In this document: positions 40,759 through 47,556 of the stretch, in pieces
Numbering within the stretch: position 1 is the first letter of the stretch
Layout: each line of letters starts with the position of its first letter
Assembly (NCBI GenBank): GCA_965199945.1
Contig: OZ241354.1
Location: forward strand, 3,720,001 to 3,784,000
From: VXYL01 sp965199945
Lineage (GTDB): Bacteria > Pseudomonadota > Gammaproteobacteria > Pseudomonadales > Azotimanducaceae
Direction of reading: 5' to 3'
DNA: 64,000 nt
Translations under genes and position numbers: made by a program
Notes under the pieces: model-generated
Told to the model about the DNA's origin: nothing
The model's database searches: none
The model's input: only the letters and a program-made list of their open reading frames with translations

Positions 40759-43578
40759 ATGGCCGGCGCATTGGCCGTCGGCCAGACGGCCCGCGCGGAC
40801 GACCACTGGTGCGACGGCGAGCGACGGGGCACGCGGCTGTCCATCACCTCCGGCACAGTGTCCATCGGCACCCACGTGGAAGTGAGCGACCTGGTGATCG
40901 TCAACGACGACGACAGCCAGACCTCCGGCGATCTCTTCCTCAGCATCGTGGCGTCCCAGAACCCGGACGGCCGGCGGGGTCACTACTTGCTGGACGTGGA
41001 GGACAGCCACCCGAACCGCGACGTCCTCCTGCGGCTGCGGTGGATATCCAACCGCGAGCCGATCCAGCTCGACCCCGGCGGCTCGACCAGAATCAGGTTC
41101 CGCAGCGCCCTCCGCGAGCCCCCGCCCGGCACCTACGGGCTGTACGCCCGAGTCTACGAGTGGAACAGTTCGCGGCCGGACAACGGCGCCCGCTGCTTCG
41201 CGGCCGCCTGGGACTTCGAGCAGCAGGCCACCTTCGGCGAGGCGGACGACCACGGCGACACCCTCTCCACGGCTACCCGCGTGGCGCTGCCGAGCGAGAC
41301 CGGCGGCGTCATCGACTCCGGCACCGATACGGACTGGTTCCGGTTCGAGGTAGCCGCCAGCGGCGAGGCGACGGTGGAGACCACCGGCGGCCTGGACACG
41401 GTGGGCGCGCTCTACAGCGCGAACGGCGCCCGGCTCGCGTTCGACGACGACTCCGGCGCGGGAGAGAACTTCCGCATCCAGCGCCAGCTGGACGCGGGAA
41501 CCTACTACGTCGAGGTGGAGTCCTTCGGGAACGGCACCGGCAGCTACACGCTCCGCCTGGGATTCGCGGCCAGCGACGACGGCACGACGGCCGCCGTCCC
41601 TGCGGGAGACCACCTGCGCAACCTCGGCGACTTCAACGGCGACGGCAGGGCCGACGTGCTGCTCCGGCATGCGGACGGGCGCTGGCGCTACTACCCGATG
41701 GACGGCGCAACCGTGCTCGCCGGCAACGGCGCGGCCAACCTCACGCGGGACTTGGCTTGGCGGATCGCCGGCACCGGCGACTTCGACGGCGATGGCAAGG
41801 ACGACGTGCTGCTGCGGAAGACGGACGGTCGCTGGTTCTTCTATCCGATGGACGGGCGCAACGTGCTGGCCGGCCGCGGCACGGTGCGCATGACGCGGGA
41901 CCTCGCATGGCAAGTGGCCGGCATCGGCGACCTCGACGGCGACGGCAAGGACGACGTGCTGATGCGCCACGAGGACGGCCGCTGGCACTACTACCGGATG
42001 GACGGGCGGCGACCGCTCTCCGGCAGCGGCAGCGGGCGGTTGACGCGGGACCTCAATTGGCAGGTCGCCGGCGTCGGCGACTTCGACGGCGACGGCAGGG
42101 ACGACGTGCTGCTGCGCCGCCGCGACGACGGCCGCTGGTACTTCTATCCAATGAACGGCCGGGCGTCCATCGCCGGGCGCGGCACCGTGCCCCTGACGCG
42201 GGACCTCGCCTGGGCCGTGGCCGGCGTCGGCGACTTCGACGCGGACGGCCGCCACGACGTGCTGCTGCGGCACGCGGACGGCCGCTGGCGCTACTACCCG
42301 CTGCAGGGGCGGCGGGTGCTGGACGGCGCCGGCCCCGTGAACCTCTCCGACGACACATCCACGACGGTGGCCGGCATCGGCGACCTGAACTACGACGGCT
42401 GCGACGATGTGCTGGCGCGGCTCGCCAACGGCGGCTGGCAGTACTACGCGCTGGACGGCCGGCGCGTGCTTGCCGCATCCGGCGAGGCGGCGCTGACCGG
42501 CAACCTCGCGTGGGCGGCGCTCGCCAGCGGCGGCACGGCGACCGGCCAGGCGCCGACTCTGGGCGCGACGCTGCCGGCTCGATCCTTGACCTCCGGCCGG
42601 AACGTGACGATCAACCTCGCGGATGCGTTCGAGGACGACCAGACGCTGGCCTACGAAGCGCGGACGAGCAACGCCGACGTGGTGCGGGCGAGCGTGGACG
42701 GCGACGTGCTGACGCTGACCCCCGTGGCCGAAGGCACGGCGACGGTGACCGTGACGGCGCGGGACCCGGACGGCAACGCGGTGACGCAGACGTTCGCCGT
42801 GACCGTCGCCGAGTCCGGCGGCGGCAGCGGCGGGGACACGTTCCGCGATTGCGCCGAGTGCCCGCTGATGGTGCGGATCCCGGCGGGGACGTTCACGATG
42901 GGAGCCCCGGAGTCCGAGCCTCATACCTACGATGATGAGAGACCCCAGCGCACGGTTTCGATTCCGGCCTTTGCGGCGAGCGCTCACGAGGTGACGTTCG
43001 CCGAGTGGGACGCTTGCGTGGCGGCCGGGGGCTGCGGCGGCCACAGCCCGAGGGACAGCGGCTGGGGCCGGGACGAAAGGCCCGTCATGCGCGTGAGCTG
43101 GAACGACGCGCAGTCGTACGTCGATTGGCTGTCGCGCGCTTCCGGGCAGCGCTACCGTCTGCTCACGGAGTCCGAGTGGGAGTACGCGGCGCGGGCCGGC
43201 ACGACGACGCCGTTCCACACGGGGGAGACGATCACGCCGCAGCAGGCGAACTACGACGGCACGAGCGGATATCCGTCCAGCTCCGGATCGGGCCTCTATC
43301 GAATGCAGACTGTTCCGGTCGGGTCCTTCGCGCCGAACGGGTTCGGCCTCCACGACATGCACGGCAACGTGCGGGAGTGGGTTCAAGACTGCTACGGCGA
43401 CTACGGGAACGCCCCGAGCGACGGCAGCGCTGCCGAGCGAGAAGGCTGCTCCAAACGCGTTTACCGCGGCGGCTCCTGGGTCAACGAACCGTTGCACCTC
43501 CGCTCCGCGAACCGCCGCAGGGCCGACCCCGGCTTCCTCGGCGACACCCTCGGTTTCCGTGTGGCGCGGACGCTCTGA
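40759..43578 (+). CDS. Large secreted protein: PPC domain, VCBS propeller, Ig-like and FGE/C-lectin domain
   Basis: 939 residues from the only conventional start in frame, ATG 40759, which leaves just a truncated signal (MAGALAVGQTARA); in-frame sequence above it (HLVGLAL) completes the hydrophobic core but has no start, so the true start is probably 40496 across the C tract. A PPC-like beta domain (about 165-275), six VCBS/FG-GAP repeats of about 50 residues (GDFDGDGKDDVLLR and variants, 280-585), a cadherin/Ig-like stretch (600-690) and a C-terminal formylglycine-generating-enzyme-type domain (699-939: IPAGTFTMGAP, LLTESEWEYAARAG, NGFGLHDMHGNVREWVQDCY, VYRGGSW, GFRVA). The last fold is common in variable proteins of diversity-generating retroelements. 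Likely a surface binding protein. Confidence 0.8.
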   Translation: MAGALAVGQTARADDHWCDGERRGTRLSITSGTVSIGTHVEVSDLVIVNDDDSQTSGDLFLSIVASQNPDGRRGHYLLDVEDSHPNRDVLLRLRWISNREPIQLDPGGSTRIRFRSALREPPPGTYGLYARVYEWNSSRPDNGARCFAAAWDFEQQATFGEADDHGDTLSTATRVALPSETGGVIDSGTDTDWFRFEVAASGEATVETTGGLDTVGALYSANGARLAFDDDSGAGENFRIQRQLDAGTYYVEVESFGNGTGSYTLRLGFAASDDGTTAAVPAGDHLRNLGDFNGDGRADVLLRHADGRWRYYPMDGATVLAGNGAANLTRDLAWRIAGTGDFDGDGKDDVLLRKTDGRWFFYPMDGRNVLAGRGTVRMTRDLAWQVAGIGDLDGDGKDDVLMRHEDGRWHYYRMDGRRPLSGSGSGRLTRDLNWQVAGVGDFDGDGRDDVLLRRRDDGRWYFYPMNGRASIAGRGTVPLTRDLAWAVAGVGDFDADGRHDVLLRHADGRWRYYPLQGRRVLDGAGPVNLSDDTSTTVAGIGDLNYDGCDDVLARLANGGWQYYALDGRRVLAASGEAALTGNLAWAALASGGTATGQAPTLGATLPARSLTSGRNVTINLADAFEDDQTLAYEARTSNADVVRASVDGDVLTLTPVAEGTATVTVTARDPDGNAVTQTFAVTVAESGGGSGGDTFRDCAECPLMVRIPAGTFTMGAPESEPHTYDDERPQRTVSIPAFAASAHEVTFAEWDACVAAGGCGGHSPRDSGWGRDERPVMRVSWNDAQSYVDWLSRASGQRYRLLTESEWEYAARAGTTTPFHTGETITPQQANYDGTSGYPSSSGSGLYRMQTVPVGSFAPNGFGLHDMHGNVREWVQDCYGDYGNAPSDGSAAEREGCSKRVYRGGSWVNEPLHLRSANRRRADPGFLGDTLGFRVARTL

Positions 43579-43609
43579 TCGTGCATCTTTACTTCTTTAC
43601 GTCGGGGGT

Positions 43610-43654
43610 TCGGGGGCTGGCCCCCGATGGGATTCCAAAGGGGCGAAGCCCCTT
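43610..43654 (+). repeat. Two hairpins after the FGE-domain gene
   Basis: TCGGGGG-CTGG-CCCCCGA (43610-43627) is a perfect seven-base stem with tetraloop, 32 bases after the stop; AAGGGGC-GAA-GCCCCTT (43638-43654) is a second. They can act as terminator; a short stem with tetraloop just after the variable region is also a known requirement of retroelement mutagenic homing. Confidence 0.55.
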
Positions 43655-43791
43655 GGTCGATTTTCGAGGCGGCCAAGACGCGACCGCTGTTGGGAACATT
43701 GAGGAAATGAACCTCGATCGAGCAACGCATCTTCCGAGGCGCGTCCGGAGCCGTTGAGCCACGAAACAAGGGGTGAGCAAGGACCAAGCGC

Positions 43792-44685
43792 ATGACATCA
43801 GATTCGAACACGTCTGCCGAAGCTAGCTCGGACGCAACGTCGGAAACGGAATCGACGGTTCCAGAGGATCTCAAAATCCGCTGGGCCGTCGTTGTCCCGG
43901 CGGTGTTGATCGCCGCCGCCGTCCTGCTGGTCGGTCTGCCGCTTGGCGCCGTCTTGATCATGAACAGCACCGGCTGCTGTCTCGGCAACGGCCCCGAGAA
44001 GATCATCACGTTCTGGGCCTCGATGGTCGCAGGATTCCTCGCGCTCTTCGGCATGCTGCTCACGGGCGTGTTCGTCATCACGTCGCTCCGAGTCGAGGCA
44101 ACGGCCCGGGCGCAGGCGCAATCGGTGGCGCACGAGACTGCAAGCGAAGTGTCGCGAGACACGGCGAAACAGGCCGCAGAGAGATTCATCCGGAGTCACA
44201 AAGGAGAGATGTTCGAAGAGCTGGAGCGGGCAACGAACGATACAGCGCAAGTAGCCACCAGAGCCGAGGAACTTAATCGAAAATTGGAGGAGTCCAAGGA
44301 GGAACTAGAGGAACTCAAAGACGAGGTAACGACACTGCAAAACGAGGCAATGAACGCGCGAACGGCGATTGACGAAGCGCAGCAGCAGACGACGAACTTG
44401 GCAAATGAAGCGCAACAGACCATCGACGGGGCGCGTGGGCGGATAGACGCCGGGGCAAATGAGGCGCAACAGGCCATTGACGGGGCACGGGAGCGGATAG
44501 GTACAGTGGCAAATGAAGCGCAAGGCACGATAGATGGAGCGCGCCAGGACGTGGAACGTCGGCACGGCGAGGCCATCGGCGCGATAGACAATGCGCGCCA
44601 AGATGTGGAGACGGCTGCAAGGGCAGCGCGGGATCGAATCGACAGGGCCGGAGAACCGCCTCAAGGCGGGGACGAGTCGAGGTAG
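43792..44685 (+). CDS. Inner-membrane protein with long repetitive coiled coil
   Basis: 297 residues. Acidic N-terminus, two transmembrane helices (about 30-57 and 73-100) with a short CCLGNGPEK loop, then about 190 residues of predicted helix. The tail contains four 18-residue repeats (ANEAQQTIDGARGRIDAG and relatives) encoded by 54-bp tandem units at 44401-44616. By charge, both termini face the cytoplasm, so the coiled coil would be a cytoplasmic tail. No catalytic motif. It is followed four bases later by a coiled-coil lipoprotein with OmpA domain, suggesting a two-part envelope complex. Function not known. Confidence 0.65.
   Translation: MTSDSNTSAEASSDATSETESTVPEDLKIRWAVVVPAVLIAAAVLLVGLPLGAVLIMNSTGCCLGNGPEKIITFWASMVAGFLALFGMLLTGVFVITSLRVEATARAQAQSVAHETASEVSRDTAKQAAERFIRSHKGEMFEELERATNDTAQVATRAEELNRKLEESKEELEELKDEVTTLQNEAMNARTAIDEAQQQTTNLANEAQQTIDGARGRIDAGANEAQQAIDGARERIGTVANEAQGTIDGARQDVERRHGEAIGAIDNARQDVETAARAARDRIDRAGEPPQGGDESR
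44401..44616 (+). repeat. Four tandem 54-bp units in the coiled-coil gene
   Basis: Units begin at 44401, 44455, 44509 and 44563. The first three share gcaaatgaRgcgcaa at the start; the fourth is diverged. Each encodes 18 residues, i.e. five helical turns, keeping the coiled-coil phase, so copy number can change without breaking the fold. Confidence 0.75.
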
Positions 44686-44689
44686 ACGG

Positions 44690-45889
44690 ATGCGGGTCAA
44701 CGCCGGCCGCTGCGCAATCTGCCTGATGGCGGCGGTTCTCCTTGTGGGATGCAAAGACGCCGGTGAATGTCCGAACTGCAACGAGGGCGCCGACCTCTGC
44801 TCCACCAGCCCGGTGCTGAGGGCATCGGCCGACGATGGCGAGGCGACGTTGGCGTGGGAACCTGCCCTCGGCGTGGGAACCACCGCCAAGGCATGGCAAA
44901 TCCGGCAGGTGCTGCAAGGCGAGAGCTGGTCGGTCAACCGCAGCACCGGCCCCGCGGCAACCGCCTACGTCGTATCCGGCCTGACCAACGACAAGGCATA
45001 CACGTTCCAAGTTCGCGCCCAACTCGACGCCGCGGACTTCGCCTGTTGGAGCGCTCCGGTGACCGTTGTGCCGAGGCGAGTAGACGACGTGATGGCGGAG
45101 ATCGGGAAGCACCAGAGGGCGATTGCGGAGCGCATGGCGGAATTGGTCAAAGGCATGGCCGATGGGCAAGAAGCCCTGCAGGCCCTCGGCGAACAGGGAA
45201 TCGCCACACTGGAAGCGGCCGCCACCTCGACGAGCGAAGTGGCAGGACATGTGACTGCCATTCGCGACGGGGTAGGCCAAGTGGCCGTGGCGAGTCGGGA
45301 GTTGGCAGAAATTCGAGAGGCGACAAATGAGGTGGCGGAGAACATCGACGAGGTGGGCGATGAAGTTGCCCGTGGGATCTCGCGCATTGAAGAGCGGTTG
45401 GCCAGACTGGCCGCGCCAACGACTGGAGCGGCGCAGTACTGCGATGGTCGCATTGAACAGTTGGGCGAGCTTTACTTTGGCCATGACTCCGTCGTCGTGA
45501 AGGACGGCAAGGCGAAGAATGCGAGGGCGATTAGCGAAGCAGTGGAATACCTCAATGGAATAGAAGGCGGGGGGCTGATCTTGACAGTAGGCCATGCGAC
45601 GGCCATCGGCGTGGAGGGGCACAACATGCACTTGTCGGAACAGCGGGCGGCATGCGCTTCCCGATGCATACACGACAGCCTGGCTGATCCGACATCGTTC
45701 GAGTTCAGGGAAGTCGCGAAGGGGGAGGCTCTCGCGGTGCGGGATCCGGCCGGTACCAGCGATTGGAACCGGCGCGTGGAAGTGATGCTGTGCCGAGACG
45801 TCGCCTTTGAGCCGGGGCGGTACTCGGGCAGCTTGTCCGACGTGATGCCGGCCGCTTCGGAATGCGAATGTCCGGAAAGTCGGGCTTGA
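44690..45889 (+). CDS. Lipoprotein with Fn3-like, coiled-coil and OmpA-like domains
   Basis: 399 residues from ATG 44690. Lipobox LLVGC at residue 21, then a cysteine-rich stretch (CPNC), a fibronectin-III-like domain (ATLAWEPALG ... YVVSGLTNDKAYTFQVRAQ), about 140 residues of helix resembling chemoreceptor coiled coils, and a C-terminal OmpA-like peptidoglycan-binding domain (LYFGHDSVVV, GHATAIGVEGHNMHLSEQRA). It would sit in the outer membrane and bind the cell wall. Co-transcribed with the membrane coiled-coil gene. An in-frame start at 44591 lies within that gene and is less likely. Confidence 0.75.
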   Translation: MRVNAGRCAICLMAAVLLVGCKDAGECPNCNEGADLCSTSPVLRASADDGEATLAWEPALGVGTTAKAWQIRQVLQGESWSVNRSTGPAATAYVVSGLTNDKAYTFQVRAQLDAADFACWSAPVTVVPRRVDDVMAEIGKHQRAIAERMAELVKGMADGQEALQALGEQGIATLEAAATSTSEVAGHVTAIRDGVGQVAVASRELAEIREATNEVAENIDEVGDEVARGISRIEERLARLAAPTTGAAQYCDGRIEQLGELYFGHDSVVVKDGKAKNARAISEAVEYLNGIEGGGLILTVGHATAIGVEGHNMHLSEQRAACASRCIHDSLADPTSFEFREVAKGEALAVRDPAGTSDWNRRVEVMLCRDVAFEPGRYSGSLSDVMPAASECECPESRA

Positions 45890-45965
45890 GGGTGCGTCGG
45901 ACGCGATAGATTGAGCCCAAGTGGCTGTGGGGCTTGGCGTGTGCAGCTCGAATGTCCGAGGACGC

Positions 45966-47042
45966 CTACGCCTCCACCTCCGAGCACCGCGCCAGCAGTT
46001 CCGCGCCGCTGTCGCACTCCATGATCGCCACGCCGACCTGATCCATCCGCTCCGCCGTGGGGTCGGCGCCGAGGATCGCCGCCAAGCGGTCCGCGGTCTG
46101 TGCACCGAACTTGATCGCCGCCTGGCCTCGCACCATGGCCACGCTGCGCCGGCGCTCTTGCTCGATCCCCTGCTCGATTCCCTTTCTGACGCCTCTTGCC
46201 TCGTGCCGTTCTCCGTGGCTTCTGCGCCATTCGCGAAACCCTGCCTGCGTGATGGTTGTCATCTCTTCCTCCTTCCGTCCTGAGAGTTCCTCGAACGATG
46301 GCAGCGTCGGCACAGTGTCGTCCTCTTCCGCCATTTCCGCCACCAAAGCCTGGGCCCAAGCGTGCAGTATCCGCCGGGTGGCGTCGTTGCTGGCGCCTGG
46401 AAACCGCGCCCACTCCGTTCGCAGCCGCTGCTCGATGGCTCTGGGCGTTCGTCCCAACTGCAGCCGCATGGTCGCCGCGGCGCGGTTCGCCAGCGGCAGT
46501 TGCGGGAGGCTGCGGCCGCCGGACGCCAACAGCCGCTCGAGCGAGAACAGAACATAGTCCTCGGGCTGGTAGAGGGCAAGCGCTAGCCGCACCGTCGTCG
46601 ACGGTGCCGCCGCCAGCTCCGCACCGTAGCCCGTGACCGTCCAGCGTTCTTTGCCGTTGTAGAGCACCAGCGGCAGCAGCCAGGGCAGGCCGCCTTCGCG
46701 CTCGGCGGTGCCGTCGGCGACGAGCCGTTCGCGCAGCATGAGGCCGTAGTTCCGCATGCGCTTGTGCATGTTCCGGTTCACGGTGGATTGAAATTCCAGC
46801 AGCACGAGCAGGTACGGGCGGGTACCGTCCTTCAAGGCACCGGTCTTGAACGGCACCCGCCAGATCATGTCGCCGTAGCGCTGTTCGAGGGCGCCGGCGC
46901 GGTGGCCGACGTGCGCGGGGGAGATCTCCTTCGCCGCGGCGAGGTCGAGTTCGGCGGCGAGCGCCGGCACGGCCAAACGCAGCAGGTCCGCCACCATCTC
47001 CCGGTGGCGGTAGGCGAATTTGTGAATCGCGTCGTTGTCCAT
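45966..47042 (-). CDS. Rpn-family PD-(D/E)XK nuclease / DUF4351-type putative transposase
   Basis: 358 residues from ATG 47042. HKFAYRHREMVADLLR and the LLVLLEFQSTVNRNMHKRMRNYG segment (E-x-Q of a PD-(D/E)XK core) are typical of the Rpn recombination-promoting nucleases, related to transposase_31 proteins. Members cut DNA and raise RecA-independent recombination. A low-complexity charged stretch (IEQGIEQERRRS) precedes the C-terminal DUF4351-like helices. It is the only recombination-type gene in either island, at the right end, opposed to the island's other genes. Confidence 0.75.
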   Translation of the reverse strand: MDNDAIHKFAYRHREMVADLLRLAVPALAAELDLAAAKEISPAHVGHRAGALEQRYGDMIWRVPFKTGALKDGTRPYLLVLLEFQSTVNRNMHKRMRNYGLMLRERLVADGTAEREGGLPWLLPLVLYNGKERWTVTGYGAELAAAPSTTVRLALALYQPEDYVLFSLERLLASGGRSLPQLPLANRAAATMRLQLGRTPRAIEQRLRTEWARFPGASNDATRRILHAWAQALVAEMAEEDDTVPTLPSFEELSGRKEEEMTTITQAGFREWRRSHGERHEARGVRKGIEQGIEQERRRSVAMVRGQAAIKFGAQTADRLAAILGADPTAERMDQVGVAIMECDSGAELLARCSEVEA

Positions 47043-47148
47043 CGGCGCCAATGTAGGGTGCCGAAGGCTTGCTGTATGCGGCTTGGTTCTGCATCCGCTG
47101 TAGGAAATCGCCGCAACGTCGCGTGCGACTTGGCTGAGGCCCTTGTGG

Positions 47149-47180
47149 TCGCCGCCGCTGGCCGGTTCGACGAGTTGCTC
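47149..47180 (-). repeat. Short relic of an AlbA_2-type gene start
   Basis: 32 bp with 29 identical to 48914-48945, the codons for EQLVELASGG near the start of the AlbA_2 regulator 1.7 kb away. The surrounding sequence does not continue the match. It sits four bases from the right gcvPB repeat and may mark an earlier recombination. Confidence 0.5.
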
Positions 47181-47183
47181 GTC

Positions 47184-47311
47184 GGCGCACATCCGCGAGG
47201 AGGCGGAGCGCGACCCGGAACTCGTGAAGACCGCCCCGCACAGCCTCGTCGTCTCGCGGCTGGACGACGTAAAGGCCGCGCGCGAGCTGGACTTGGTTCA
47301 GAAGGCGTAGC
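47184..47311 (+). pseudogene. Direct repeat, right copy: 3' fragment of gcvPB
   Basis: The final 41 codons and stop of gcvPB (REEAERDPELVKTAPHSL ...), 95% identical to 40203-40330, no gaps; four of the six differences are silent. No start codon, no upstream gcvPB sequence. Right border of the second island. Confidence 0.9.
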
Positions 47312-47347
47312 CGGGCTCTGCCGCAAACGCACGGCCATAGCATCGCC

Positions 47348-47555
47348 CAATGGGACGCAATGGGACGCGAATGGGACGTGAATGGGACGTGAATGGGACG
47401 CAATGGGACGTGGACGCGAGGCGTTCAATGCACCGCCACGGCTTGCGAAATGCCGCCTGTGGCCATGCCCCATGCGGGATCCGCGAATGGGACGCAATGG
47501 GACGCAATGGGACGTGAATAGGACGTGAATGGGACGCATCTGTTGCGTCCCATTC
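47348..47555. repeat. Clustered AATGGGACG decamers with one inverted copy
   Basis: Six head-to-tail copies at 47348-47410 and five at 47485-47536, each 10 or 11 bases (alternating CA or TGA linkers; one copy has AATAGGACG). The last copy forms, with a single inverted copy, a perfect 12-base stem GAATGGGACGCA / TGCGTCCCATTC with a five-base loop (47527-47555), ending at the stop of the AlbA_2 gene. No repeat of this type was noticed elsewhere in the window. It may be the gene's terminator expanded by slippage, or a protein-binding array. Confidence 0.85.
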
Positions 47556-47556
47556 G

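Noticed and set aside
40732..43497. 921-residue minus-strand frame with regular repeats
   Set aside because: The repeats are the mirror of the VCBS units of the plus-strand gene.
40330..47183. Diversity-generating retroelement cassette
   Set aside because: No reverse transcriptase, accessory protein or template repeat is visible in the window; kept only as a remote-acting hypothesis.
47348..47555. CRISPR array
   Set aside because: The units are 10-11 bases, contiguous, without spacers, and no cas gene is present.
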